A stretch of 64,000 nt of DNA. It comes from Geomonas limicola. GTDB taxonomy: Bacteria; Desulfobacterota; Desulfuromonadia; Geobacterales; Geobacteraceae. The notes beneath the pieces were generated by a model. The model was given only the letters and a program-made list of their open reading frames with translations, was not told where the DNA came from and searched no databases. Positions 28,401 through 35,669 of this stretch are shown piece by piece; positions within the stretch are counted from its first letter, which is position 1; each line of letters starts with the position of its first letter. The DNA lies in NCBI RefSeq assembly GCF_014193675.1, contig NZ_BLXZ01000002.1:1-64000 (forward strand), given 5' to 3'. Made by a program: the position numbers and the translations under genes.

Positions 28401-28554
28401 GAACGCCTGGCTGAGCCTTGGCTACAACTTCACCGGGTTCACCGACAAGGACTTCTCCCAGGCCGACTACACCGCCCAGGGACCCTACCTCCGCTTCCGC
28501 TTCAAGTTCGACCAGAACTCGGTGAAGGACGCGGTGAAGTGGCTTAACCAGTAA
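22480..28554 (+). CDS. Giant DUF11/SpaA-like/OmpA/beta-barrel outer-membrane protein
   Basis: Product of up to 2024 residues. After an unusually long N-region, hydrophobic residues 50-72 form a signal sequence, followed by ALQGDLIVNRANLEVEG, the operon's N-terminal strand pattern. Domains in order: Ig-like part to about 400; DUF11 (about 410-530, SAGDFLPYQINIQNN); SpaA/SdrD-like fold (about 547-620, LILGRVYAGSCSEDAK, then GVRIFLEDGSFVDTDKKG); OmpA peptidoglycan-binding domain (about 842-950, VTGHTDNVRI, AENRRVEIRV); invasin/Ig-like region to about 1210; then about 800 residues of amphipathic strands typical of an outer-membrane barrel. A GTG at 22555 with GAGGGG upstream is an alternative start. 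It is likely the membrane anchor or export platform of the operon. Confidence 0.85.
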   Translation: MTNATFQQLSRRVPGFHAGEPEGRPVRVANAPSATAPVRRVGRAASAAGRFILLLMLALVLCCAAAPQAGAALQGDLIVNRANLEVEGVTQATSSVTVSVVLRTSSSIEFLKYAAPLADGSLIPGAALVNVDTTSYRTGSSTFAPFAALPAPTPLGASQPLSLASPLPLMTATAYHAGEPVFIRVTDLDQNLDHSVRETITTTIVNTATGETEVLRLTETGPDTGVFVGYIPSRDGSGLSSTGSYNGSIPVTQGNPLTARYVDQVDSSDSSTTSVIVDPLGIVFNSSTGAPIDGATVTLWDVAHNRAASVFGDNGVSSFPSTVVTGSIPKDSTGRAYAFPPGGFRFPFIEPGTYQLRVTPPAGYSVPSAASDAALVQLSGGPFLITTGSRGETFTVNPGPALRIDIPADPVSGKLWLQKAATKSQVSAGDFLPYQINIQNNDQTLAANTILVTDHLPLGFRYRKGSSKLNGLALADPTLSVDGRTLVFAVGDLAPKATASLSYVVEVSAGAKLGTADNTAVAVSAGVSSNTAVAQVEVRSDFLTSRSLILGRVYAGSCSEDAKSVDQGLAGVRIFLEDGSFVDTDKKGMFHFEGVTPTAHVVQLDLDSLPAGYVAVPCEANSRFAGRAYSQFVEPQGGTLWRADFHVAKKNERAVAGEHQPPAALAPVEAAGGADGVQGAGSATETGDHPGPQGAAHSSLGSVHLDLSSSLKDAAVEYLVRIWGPAGKLKNRRLTLTLPPGASYLAGSSELDGVKGDDPAANGHELSYALGDSSEEWVKLIRLRAELKGAGAGDLLTRAKLSFESAAGSQTTPDAENLLRRVSEEGRRAIPDLVLHPHFPTFGAELSDEDRARLDELALLLSVLDIDKITVTGHTDNVRIAPRSREIFRDNKALSLGRASSVGRYLMQKLHLPPAKLELFGFGENRPVASNQSSEGRAENRRVEIRVQAGRLFKKERLELAKEHGSQDLPLAKPLTPPKAEPAPTPAPARAAAAEVVPEKEGAESGPKIKEEPGILSPAAGSVLIHPINGVRVCLPASLAPRLKLDGREISAERIGFTMKDPQTGKAMYSYIGVDFGAAGEHTLTIEGVDPFGNPRFTQSAKLTRSGEVVGLRLLDNRGNVADGKTPVRLKLELLDGAGNRIPAAAELEILEGDLKPYRAEGEKLEAKTGKYERVRVDAQGNALFQPVAKTGLYRLVLGINGVKLEADTYLKPVMRDWILVGIADGTVGYHTIAGHLENAKGAGIDDKLYDEERLAFFAKGTVKGEWLMTAAYDSAKSRGATGNGLFQTIDPNTYYTLYGDASQQQYDAASARKLYLKIERDQFYALFGDFDTGLTVTELSRYSRRLNGVKTEYNGRNFELNAFGSQTGQSYVKDEVQGDGTSGLYHLSRKGIVINSDKVRLEVRDRFRSEVLISSRQLSRFTDYSIDYDSGTLLFKEPIYSRDDQFNPIFIVAEYETNDASSKAITAGGRAGVKLLNDRVKAGVSFVHEGQVSGRGDLIGFDSTVKLTPQTTVKAEVAHTETNFGTSTSANAYLAELAQRTGKLDSRVYYREIETGFGLGQQQGSEVGTRKLGVDAGYKVTDTVSAAAQANRQYNLSTGAVAELAEGKLNYQGANLGASVGLRHASDRLGDGSTQSSDQLSLGTSYLALDKRLTLRANHDQSIAGNNSASYPTRSTLGAEYKLTDRASLFAQQEFTDGNNQRSNSTRGGVKLSPWEGSSLNSSLERNLSESSDRVFALFGLKQTVKLSERWSVDGGLDRSQTLKNAYRFNVNTPPVSGSTEDFTAVSLGADYKETLWTWNGRVEMRTATSQDKWGVVSSVLGEPREGWGASARLQLFNTTGSGQRTLNGDLRFGLVYRPLATRWIILDRLDFLVDRQSGASSSTDNRRAVNNLSLNYKPGRKLQASLQYGAKYVLEKIDGADYSGFTDLIGFEGRYDLTSKWDLGARGTLLHSWGTRQLASSAGLSVGYNLVENAWLSLGYNFTGFTDKDFSQADYTAQGPYLRFRFKFDQNSVKDAVKWLNQ

Positions 28555-28603
28555 CGGGGAGCTCGCGGTAGCTGCATGGCCGGGCGGCTGGGAAGTGCCG
28601 CCA

Positions 28604-28630
28604 CCTTATCTGCCTTATCTGCCTTATCGG
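28604..28630. repeat. Tandem 9-mers (CCTTATCTG)x3
   Basis: Two exact copies and one copy with one change of the nonamer CCTTATCTG, running into TCGGTCCGACCAGGATCGGT, which resembles the GGTCCGAT repeats seen near mqnC and ubiX. Confidence 0.7.
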
Positions 28631-28741
28631 TCCGACCAGGATCGGTCCCCTAACATAAGACTCTTTCGGAATTCCTGGGGAACAGCCGGGGGGTGAGTGA
28701 AGCCGCCATCGGCGATGATGTGGCACCTTCCCCCTCACCCT

Positions 28742-28769
28742 GTCCCTCTCCCGCAAGGGGAGAGGGGAC
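28742..28769. repeat. Dispersed hairpin repeat (CTCTCCC-GCAA-GGGGAGAG type)
   Basis: GTCCCTCTCCC-gcaa-GGGGAGAGGGGAC, preceded by CCCCCTCACCCT, has the appearance of a REP-like hairpin that occurs widely between bacterial genes. It lies between the giant outer-membrane gene and its convergent neighbour. Confidence 0.6.
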
Positions 28770-28778
28770 CCGTTTGGC

Positions 28779-28862
28779 CTGCTTTCCCTGCTTTCCCTGC
28801 TTTCCCTGCTTTCCCTGCTTTCCCTGATTCACCTAATTCACCTAATTCACCTAATTCACTAG
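28779..28862. repeat. Two adjoining 9-bp tandem arrays
   Basis: About five copies of CTGCTTTCC (28779 to about 28826) are followed at once by about four copies of CTAATTCAC (about 28827 to 28862). Both arrays have a period of 9 bp but different sequence. Together with CCTTATCTG at 28604 they make three nonamer arrays in one 440-bp gap. The frame has no convincing gene. Confidence 0.8.
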
Positions 28863-28930
28863 AATCACTAAAATCCTATGAAATCTCCGTGGCCCCTGGG
28901 ATAACTGGATCCCCGCAAGCACCTAACAAA

Positions 28931-28962
28931 AGAGGGCCACCTTCATCCGAAGGTGGCCCTCT
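28931..28962. terminator. Convergent intrinsic terminator
   Basis: AGAGGGCCACCTTC (28931-28944) pairs perfectly with GAAGGTGGCCCTCT (28949-28962) around a 4-nt loop, followed by TTTTTC on the plus strand and preceded by AAAA. It serves the converging giant genes ending at 28554 and 28996. Confidence 0.85.
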
Positions 28963-28995
28963 TTTTCGTCATGCAACGGCAGCCGCCAGATCGCC

Positions 28996-31900
28996 TTAGC
29001 GCAGCAGCACCTTGTAGTTGATGGTGAACCGGGCACCGCTTGGGTTCATGGTCCCGGTCATGGGGATCTTCCAGTTGGTCACCAGCCCGTCGTAGCCTGC
29101 CGGAGCCCCGCCCGCACCTGAGCTCGGCAGGTAGCTCCAGGTGGCCCCGCCATCCTTCGAGTAGACCGGCGTCCCGAGGGTGAGCCCCGAAGCCGGGGTT
29201 CCCTCGCTGAACTGGAAGAGAACCCCGGTGCCGTAGGCGTTGAGACTCCAGTAGGCGTAGGGACTCACGACATCGGTCAACACCACGCTGATCGCATAGC
29301 CTGAACTCGGGTTGCTGATCAGATCGCTGTAGGTGACCAACTGGCCTGGTGCCGCGACGCTCGGGGTCACCGTCTTGCTGACACAGAGCACCGGCGCTGG
29401 CGTTACGATGAGCGTAGCCGAGGCCGCACTCCCGGCCCCCGCGTTTCCGGTCGAGATCACCCCGGTGCTGTCCAGGTAGCTCCCGGCACTGGCACTGGTC
29501 ACGTTAACAGTCACCGTGCAGCTGCCGTTGCCGGGGATGGTTGCTCCGGAAAGGGCAAGCAAGCTCCCGCCGTTTGCCGCGCTGACGCTGCCGCTTATGC
29601 AGGTGGTGGAGCCGGAAGCGGAGCTCGTGTTGGTCAGACCCGAGGGGTAGCTGTCGCTGAAACCGGCCCCGGTTATCGCGATGCTGTTCGGGTTACTGAG
29701 CGTCACCACGAGCTGCGCGGTGTTGCTGAGCAGGATCATCGCGGGGGTGAAGCTTAAGGAGGCGCTGGGTGCCTGCAGCACGTTCAGGGTCGCCGAGGCG
29801 GCGCTCCCGGTACCGGCATTGCCGGTCGTGATGGTCCCGGTGCTGTCCAGGTAGCTCCCTGCCGTGGCTGCGGTCACCGTGACGGTTACCGTGCAGCTCC
29901 CGTTGGCGGGGATACTGGCACCTGAGAGAGCGAGCGAGCTCCCGTTGTCCGGGGCGACCACCGTTCCGCCGCTGCAGGTGGTGCTTGCCCCGGCACTCGC
30001 CGCGTTCAACAGCCCGGCGGGGTAGCTGTCGGTGAAGGCCGCGCCGGTAATGGCCACGGAGTTCGTGTTCGCGAGGGTGACCTTGAGGACCGAGCTGCCG
30101 TTCACCCCGATCTGGTTCGGCGTGAAGGTCACCACGGCACTGGGCGAGGTCATGGGGGCCACGGTCAGTACGCCGCTCGCGGTCGCCGAGGTGACCGCGT
30201 TTGCGCTGGTAACCGTGCTGGTGGTGTTGGTGTAGGTCCCGATGCTGGGGGCGGAGACCCCGACCGAGATGGTGCAGCTGCCGCTTGCCGGGATGCTGGC
30301 AGCGGTAATAGAGAAGGAGAACCTGTTGGCGGCGATCACCGCGGTCCCGCCGCAGCCGTTACTGATGGTCGCCCCGGTGGCTACCACCATCTGCCCCGGG
30401 GAGGTGGGGAAGCTATCCGTGAAAGCCACTCCGGTGATTGCCGTGGTGCTCGGGTTGGTCAGCGTAATGCTGAGGGTCGTGGTCCCGTTCACCACCACCT
30501 GGTTGGGGGTAAAGCTCTTCTGCACCGTCGGGGCGGGGAGCAGCGTGGTGGTCAGGGTGGCGCTGGCGGCAGCGGCGCTCCCGGCATTGGAGGTCGTCAG
30601 CGTGCCGGTAGAGTCGAGGTAGCTTCCCGCCGTGGCGCTGGTGACCTTGACGGTCACAGTGCAGGAGCCGTTGGCGGGGATCGTGGCACCGGAGAGGGTG
30701 AGCAGGTCGTCGCCGTCGGCGGCGGTCAGCGTGGCGCCGCTGCAGGTGGTGCTCGCCGCGGCAGGAGTCACGTTCACCAGCCCGGCGGGGTAGTTGTCCG
30801 TGAAGGCGGCCCCGGTGATGGCGGTTGCGTTCGGGTTGGTCAGGGTCACCGTCAGGAGCGAGGGAGTATTAACCACCACGGAGCTCGGGGTAAAGCCCAA
30901 GGTGACGCTGGGGGCGCTGAGCACCACCAGGGTGGCACTCGCAGCCGCGGCGTTCTCGGCATTGCCGCTTACCAGCGTCCCGGTCGTGTTGAGGTAGCTT
31001 CCCGCGCTGGCGCTGGTCACGTTGACGGTGACCGTGCAGCTGCTGCTGGCCGGGATGCTGGCGCCGGAGAGGGTGAGCGAATTGCCGCCGTTGGCCGCCG
31101 TCGCCGTGCCCCCCGGGCAACTGGTCGTGGCTCCGGCCGCCGCGGCATTGACCAGCCCCGTGGGGTAGCTGTCGGTGAAGGAGACCCCGGTCACCGTGGT
31201 GGCGCTCGTGTTGGTGAGGGTAATGGTTTGCAGTGCGGTGGAGTTGACCGGGATCTGCGCCGGGCTGAAGGCCTTTGTCACCGTAGGGGCGCTAAGCCGC
31301 GTGGTAGTCAAGGTGGCACTGGCCGCCGCCGCGTTCCCCGCGTTCGTGGTTGCCACTGCCCCGGTGGAGTTCAGGTAGCTCCCGGCCGTCGAGGAGGTTA
31401 CGTTGACCGTTACGGTGCAGGAGCCCCCCGCCGGGATGCTGGCCCCGGTGAGGGCGAGCGAGCTGCCGCCGTTGGTCGCGGTCACGGTCCCCCCGGTGCA
31501 ACTGGTCGACGCGCCGGCACTCGCCGTGTTCACCAGCCCGGCGGGGTAGCTGTCCGTGAAGGAGACCCCGGTGATGGCGGTACTGGTGTTGGGGTTACTG
31601 AGCGTGATGCTCAACTGGGCGGTGCTGTTCACCAGCTCCGAGGCAGGCGAAAAGGCCATGGTCACCGTGGGAGGCGCCATGACGAGCAGGGTCCCGCTCG
31701 CGGCGGCCGCGCTCCCCGCGTTGCCGGTACTGACGGTCCCGGTGGCATCGGTGTAGTTGCCGGCGGCCGTCGGGGTGACGTTCACGGTAACGGTGCAGCT
31801 GCCGTTCGCCGGAATGGTGGCGCCGGCCAGGGCGAGGGAGTTGCCGCCGTTGGCCGCGGTCAACGTGCCGCCGCAGGTGGTGCTCCCCGAGGCGCTCGCC

Positions 31901-34900
31901 GCGTTAACCAGCCCCGCCGGGTAGCTGTCGGTGAAGGCGACCCCGGTGACCGCGACGGCGTTCGGGTTGGTAAGCGTCACGCTCAGTTGGGAGCTGCCCC
32001 CCAGGACGATGCTCGCCGGGGTGAAGGCGAGCGCCACCGTGGGTGGTTGCGGTCCGTTCAGGGAGGCGGTCGCCGCCTGGCCGGTTCCGGCATTGGTGCT
32101 GCTGATCGGCCCGGTGCTGTCGGTGAAGGCACCGGTTGCCGTGACCGTCACGTTCACCGTAACGGTGCAGGAACCGCCGGCGGGGATGGTCCCCCCGGAG
32201 ATGGCGAGCGAGCTGCCGTTGTTGGCGGCGGTCACCGTACTGCCACAGGTGGTGGCAGCCGACGCCGAGGCGGTGTTCACCAAGTTCGCGGGATAGCTGT
32301 CCGTGAAGGCGGCCCCGGTAATGGCGACCGTGTTGGGGTTCGAGAGGGTCACCTTGAGCTGCGACACGCCGCCGATACCGATGCTGCTCGGAGTGAAGAG
32401 GAGCGCCGCGGTGGGCGGGGCCATGACGGCCAAGGTCGCCGAGGCCGCGGTTCCCGTCCCGGCGTTGCTGGTAGCCACCGGTCCGGTGGAGTTGGCGTAG
32501 ACGCCGGCCGATGCCGAGGTGGTGGTGACGGTCACCGTGCAGCTGCCGTTCGCCGGGATGGTTGCCCCGGAAAGCGTGAGCGAGTTGCCGCCGCCGGCAG
32601 CTGCCACGGTACCGCCGGTACAGGTGGTACTCGCCGCGGCAGTCGCCGCGTTGACGAGCCCTGCCGTGTAGGTGTCCGTAAAGGTTGCGCCGGTGATGGC
32701 GCTGCTGTTCGGGTTGGTGAGGGTCACCTGGTAGACCCCCCCCACGCCGGGGAGCACGGTCGTCGGGGTATAGCTGGCGCTCACCGCGGGGGGCTGCAAC
32801 ACCGTGAGGGTGGCCGAGGCAGAGCTCCCGGTCCCGGCGTTGGCAGTAGTGACCGTCCCGGAGGGGTCGATGTAGCTCCCCGCGGCGGCCGAGGTGACGT
32901 TGACCGTGACGGTACAACTGCCGTTGGCCGGGATGGTGGCGCCGGAGAGCGCCAGCGAGTTCCCGCCGTCAGCCGCGGTGACCGTCCCGCCGGTACAGGT
33001 GGTGCTCTCCGAGGCGTTGGCCGTGTTCAAGAGGCCGGCGACGTAGGTATCGCTGAAGGCGGCGCCGGTGATGGGAGCCGCGTTGGGGTTCGTGATGGTA
33101 ATGGTGGCGACCGAGGTACCGTTCACCCCGATCTGGCTTGGCGTAAAGGTCTTGGTGATGGTGGGCGGTGCCATGGCCACCAGCGTGCCGGACGCGGCGG
33201 CGCCGGTGCCGATGTTGGTCGTGGTGATCGACCCGGTGGAGTTGACGTAGGAGCCCGCCGTGTTGCTCGTGGTGTTGACGGTTACCGTACAACTCCCGTT
33301 GGCCGGGATGGTGCCGCCTGTCAGTTTGAGCGAGGTGCCGCTGTTGGCCGCGGTGACCGTGCCGCCGCAGGTGGTCGCCCGGGAGGCGGTGGCGGTATTC
33401 ACCAAGTTGGTCGGGTAGCTGTCGGTAAAGGCGACCCCGGTCGCGGCGACGTTGTTCGGGTTGGTGAGGGTGACCGTGAGCACCGAGGTGCTGCCGCGCG
33501 GTACCGAGGCCGGCGTAAAGGTCTTGGTGGCCACCGGTGGCGCGTAGACCGTAATGGTGGAGCTCGCGCTGTCGTTGTTCGGATAGTAATCGATGACGGC
33601 ACCGGGCTTCACGAGCGTCGCGGTGTTGGTGAGCTGTCCCCCCGGCGGTGCCGCGTTCACGGTCGCGTTCAGGGTGTAGAGTACCCCGCCGTTTCTGGGG
33701 AGGTTCGCGGTGCTGTTCAGGTTGCCGGTCCCCGAGGCGGCGCCGCAGCTGGTTCCGGCGGGCGAGCCGCTGAGGACCGAGCAGGTCCAGCTCCCGGGGG
33801 TGAGGTAGGAGGGCATGGTGTCCACCACCCCGACTCCGGTGGCCGTGATGGCATTGGGGCCGTAGTTGCGCACGTTCAGCTGGTACTGGAAGGTGCTCCC
33901 CACCAGCGCACTGGTGATCGCGGTGCTGGTGCCGGTAGTGACTGCGGTCTTGGTGACCCCGAGGTCGATGGAGGTGCTCTGGTTCTGGGTGGTGATCAGG
34001 AGGTTCCTGATCTCGTGGTAGTTGGTGCTTGCCCCGGTACTGGCGCCGAAGCCGACCTGCAGCTGCTGTGAAGCCGAGATGGCGGGGAGCGCCTGGTTGC
34101 TGATCATCTGCACCGGCGTCGTGTTGTAGCCGAACTGGATCCAGGCGCTCAACACCGGATTGGGAGCCGGCGAGATCGAGATGATTACCTTGCGGTAGTT
34201 GCTGCTGACCTGGTCCGGCCTCGTGGTGCCGTTGTACCAGAGCGATCCGTTGTTGGGAGAGGTCGCGATCCAGGGGTACGAGGTGCTTCCGCTGGTAGCC
34301 CCGGTGGCACCGCCGCCGAAGCCGGAGACCGAGCCGCGCACCGTCATGGTGTTGGGGGTCTGTCCCGGCCCCAGGTAGCGCCCTTCGGAACCCGAGGCGA
34401 AGTTGCCGAACTCGTCCACCCCGACGCCGATGTAGCCGCCGCTTATTCCCGGCACCGCAGGGTTCACCGTCGGGGGGAGCTTCTGGGCGTAGCCGAGAGA
34501 GCCGCCGAAGGCGCCGATGTTGAAGGCGGGGACTCCGGCGTCGAAGAGGAAGACCGAGTAACCGTCCGCACCGCTCCCGCCCCAGGTGGCGTAGTCGAAC
34601 TGGACCAGAAGGCCTGCGGAGAGGTCGAAGGTCGTCGCGTTGTAGGCGTAGCCTGTCTGGTTGGTCGAGCTGTTGGTCAGGCGCAGCCAGCCGCTGCCGG
34701 CTGCGTCGTCACCGCCGGCAGTATTACCGGTGCCGGTGAGGCGCGCCGTGGTGGGGTTGCCGCCCAAAGTCCATCCTGCGGCATTACTGTCGGTCATCGG
34801 TGCGTTGATGATGATGTAGCCGTAGGCAGAGGCGGAGAAGGAGAACCACAGGGCGAGCGTGAGCAGCCAGGCAAAGAGCATCCTGCTGCGGAGTCGGTGC

Positions 34901-34905
34901 GTCAT
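28996..34905 (-). CDS. Giant lectin-like protein with eleven Ig-like repeats
   Basis: Product of about 1969 residues. I start at the ATG at 34905, which gives a compact signal peptide (LFAWLLTLALWFSFSASAYG). The frame is open to a GTG at 34989 and no Shine-Dalgarno settles it. Residues about 25-320 resemble a bacterial L-type (legume-like) lectin sandwich (FDYATWGGSGADGYSVFLFD, GGYIGVGVDEFGNFASG). One DUF11 domain follows, then eleven tandem repeats of about 125 residues, each with TITNPN, FTDSYPAGLVN, TTC and PANGSCTVTV. A C-terminal DUF11-like domain ends FTINYKVLLR. The paired Cys in each repeat could form a disulphide. It is probably a surface adhesin or extracellular filament. Confidence 0.85.
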   Translation of the reverse strand: MTHRLRSRMLFAWLLTLALWFSFSASAYGYIIINAPMTDSNAAGWTLGGNPTTARLTGTGNTAGGDDAAGSGWLRLTNSSTNQTGYAYNATTFDLSAGLLVQFDYATWGGSGADGYSVFLFDAGVPAFNIGAFGGSLGYAQKLPPTVNPAVPGISGGYIGVGVDEFGNFASGSEGRYLGPGQTPNTMTVRGSVSGFGGGATGATSGSTSYPWIATSPNNGSLWYNGTTRPDQVSSNYRKVIISISPAPNPVLSAWIQFGYNTTPVQMISNQALPAISASQQLQVGFGASTGASTNYHEIRNLLITTQNQSTSIDLGVTKTAVTTGTSTAITSALVGSTFQYQLNVRNYGPNAITATGVGVVDTMPSYLTPGSWTCSVLSGSPAGTSCGAASGTGNLNSTANLPRNGGVLYTLNATVNAAPPGGQLTNTATLVKPGAVIDYYPNNDSASSTITVYAPPVATKTFTPASVPRGSTSVLTVTLTNPNNVAATGVAFTDSYPTNLVNTATASRATTCGGTVTAANSGTSLKLTGGTIPANGSCTVTVNTTSNTAGSYVNSTGSITTTNIGTGAAASGTLVAMAPPTITKTFTPSQIGVNGTSVATITITNPNAAPITGAAFSDTYVAGLLNTANASESTTCTGGTVTAADGGNSLALSGATIPANGSCTVTVNVTSAAAGSYIDPSGTVTTANAGTGSSASATLTVLQPPAVSASYTPTTVLPGVGGVYQVTLTNPNSSAITGATFTDTYTAGLVNAATAAASTTCTGGTVAAAGGGNSLTLSGATIPANGSCTVTVTTTSASAGVYANSTGPVATSNAGTGTAASATLAVMAPPTAALLFTPSSIGIGGVSQLKVTLSNPNTVAITGAAFTDSYPANLVNTASASAATTCGSTVTAANNGSSLAISGGTIPAGGSCTVTVNVTVTATGAFTDSTGPISSTNAGTGQAATASLNGPQPPTVALAFTPASIVLGGSSQLSVTLTNPNAVAVTGVAFTDSYPAGLVNAASASGSTTCGGTLTAANGGNSLALAGATIPANGSCTVTVNVTPTAAGNYTDATGTVSTGNAGSAAAASGTLLVMAPPTVTMAFSPASELVNSTAQLSITLSNPNTSTAITGVSFTDSYPAGLVNTASAGASTSCTGGTVTATNGGSSLALTGASIPAGGSCTVTVNVTSSTAGSYLNSTGAVATTNAGNAAAASATLTTTRLSAPTVTKAFSPAQIPVNSTALQTITLTNTSATTVTGVSFTDSYPTGLVNAAAAGATTSCPGGTATAANGGNSLTLSGASIPASSSCTVTVNVTSASAGSYLNTTGTLVSGNAENAAAASATLVVLSAPSVTLGFTPSSVVVNTPSLLTVTLTNPNATAITGAAFTDNYPAGLVNVTPAAASTTCSGATLTAADGDDLLTLSGATIPANGSCTVTVKVTSATAGSYLDSTGTLTTSNAGSAAAASATLTTTLLPAPTVQKSFTPNQVVVNGTTTLSITLTNPSTTAITGVAFTDSFPTSPGQMVVATGATISNGCGGTAVIAANRFSFSITAASIPASGSCTISVGVSAPSIGTYTNTTSTVTSANAVTSATASGVLTVAPMTSPSAVVTFTPNQIGVNGSSVLKVTLANTNSVAITGAAFTDSYPAGLLNAASAGASTTCSGGTVVAPDNGSSLALSGASIPANGSCTVTVTVTAATAGSYLDSTGTITTGNAGTGSAASATLNVLQAPSASLSFTPAMILLSNTAQLVVTLSNPNSIAITGAGFSDSYPSGLTNTSSASGSTTCISGSVSAANGGSLLALSGATIPGNGSCTVTVNVTSASAGSYLDSTGVISTGNAGAGSAASATLIVTPAPVLCVSKTVTPSVAAPGQLVTYSDLISNPSSGYAISVVLTDVVSPYAYWSLNAYGTGVLFQFSEGTPASGLTLGTPVYSKDGGATWSYLPSSGAGGAPAGYDGLVTNWKIPMTGTMNPSGARFTINYKVLLR
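29400..33545 (-). repeat. Eleven in-frame repeats of about 375 bp
   Basis: This internal repeat array of the giant lectin-like gene has copies starting roughly every 370-380 bp. They keep the protein signatures TNPN, FTDSYPAG, TTC and NGSCTVTVNVTSA but differ at the DNA level, so it is an old expansion and not a recent slippage array. Confidence 0.8.
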
Positions 34906-35406
34906 TTTGGCAAACGGAGCTGGATCCAACGACATTTCAGTACTCATAGAGCTTCGAAGCTTGCTGAAGGTGTGCATGTCGGTCCACACCAGGTAAAACG
35001 AGGTAGCCCATCGTTATGAATCAGCGGTGGTTCCGACACTACCTACGGAGTTAGCCCAAAACCTACAGCTTCTGCCTGAGCTGGGAATGAGGAGCCGTAA
35101 AGATATCAGGAAACTGACCGTGCTACAATCGAAAATTACTGTGACTCCGATAAGTTCCCCCGATAAAAGACACGAGGCACGAGGTACTGAAGCTGTCGGT
35201 TCCCCTTGGTCCCCTACTTCAGAAAAACGGGCAGTGACACTTCCCAAGAAACACCGCGCGCATGGAGGTACGCTTGTGACAGCTTTGCCGTGTTGCCGGA
35301 GGTCCCGGGAGGGAAAAAACAGAGGACCTTGCAACTAATGCTTGCAATCCGTTTCGAAACTTGCTATACGTGTCCATCTGGTTGACCCGCCAGATGTAGT
35401 ATTCGC
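34906..35406. other. Intergenic region before tRNA-Pro
   Basis: About 500 bp between the start of the giant lectin-like gene (minus) and tRNA-Pro (plus). It must hold the adhesin promoter and leader and the tRNA promoter. A hairpin (AGGTCC/GGACCT, near 35295-35330) is visible. Short open frames here have no coding features. No known riboswitch was recognised. Confidence 0.4.
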
Positions 35407-35483
35407 CGGAATGTAGCGCAGCCTGGTAGCGCACCTGCTTCGGGAGCAGGGGGTCGGAGGTTCGAATCCTCTCATTCCGACCA
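35407..35483 (+). tRNA. tRNA-Pro (anticodon CGG)
   Basis: A complete 77-nt cloverleaf. Acceptor CGGAATG pairs with CATTCCG, followed by discriminator A and an encoded CCA. The anticodon stem CCTGC/GCAGG encloses loop TTCGGGA (anticodon CGG). The T arm contains GGTTCGAATCC. It is the integration target of the element that begins inside it: the 3' half from 35439 is repeated at 48431. Confidence 0.95.
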
Positions 35484-35489
35484 TTTAAA
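35439..35489 (+). repeat. attL core (51-bp direct repeat)
   Basis: Identical over 51 nt to 48431-48481. It begins TTCGGGAGCAGG in the tRNA anticodon region and ends at CCATTTAAA just past the tRNA. It restores an intact tRNA-Pro at the left end. Confidence 0.92.
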
Positions 35490-35493
35490 TCAA

Positions 35494-35525
35494 GAGGTTA
35501 CGGCATATGCCGTAACCTCTTTTTC
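35494..35525 (+). terminator. Terminator after tRNA-Pro, supplied by the element
   Basis: GAGGTTACGGCAT (35494-35506) and ATGCCGTAACCTC (35507-35519) form a perfect uninterrupted palindrome followed by a T-run. The chromosomal equivalent, displaced by the insertion, is the hairpin at 48484-48513. Confidence 0.8.
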
Positions 35526-35539
35526 GTTTGTTTTCAACT

Positions 35540-35563
35540 GTTCTTCCTCTCGTTCTTCCTCTC
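35540..35563. repeat. Putative integrase arm-type sites, left
   Basis: GTTCTTCCTC occurs at 35540-35549 and again at 35552-35561, 12 bp apart start to start. The same pair with the same 12-bp spacing is found near the right end (48267 and 48279). Confidence 0.55.
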
Positions 35564-35669
35564 TCCTTCGCGTACCCCCTCTTTTTTAGATCTCGAACAC
35601 CCGCTTCGCTTAAGGCGCCTGCAAAAGCGCTATCCGTAGCCCTTGCCTGACTCTCACCTGTATTTCCTG

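Noticed and set aside
28559..28999. CRISPR array suspected from regular short repeats
   Set aside because: Units are 9 bp with no spacers and no cas genes. They are simple tandem repeats.
31228..34071. 947-codon plus-strand frame opposite the repeat protein
   Set aside because: Arg/Gly-rich anti-sense of the repeats with their period; no start signals.
35027..35338. 103-codon plus-strand frame before tRNA-Pro
   Set aside because: No ribosome site or recognizable domain. It lies where the adhesin leader and tRNA promoter should be.
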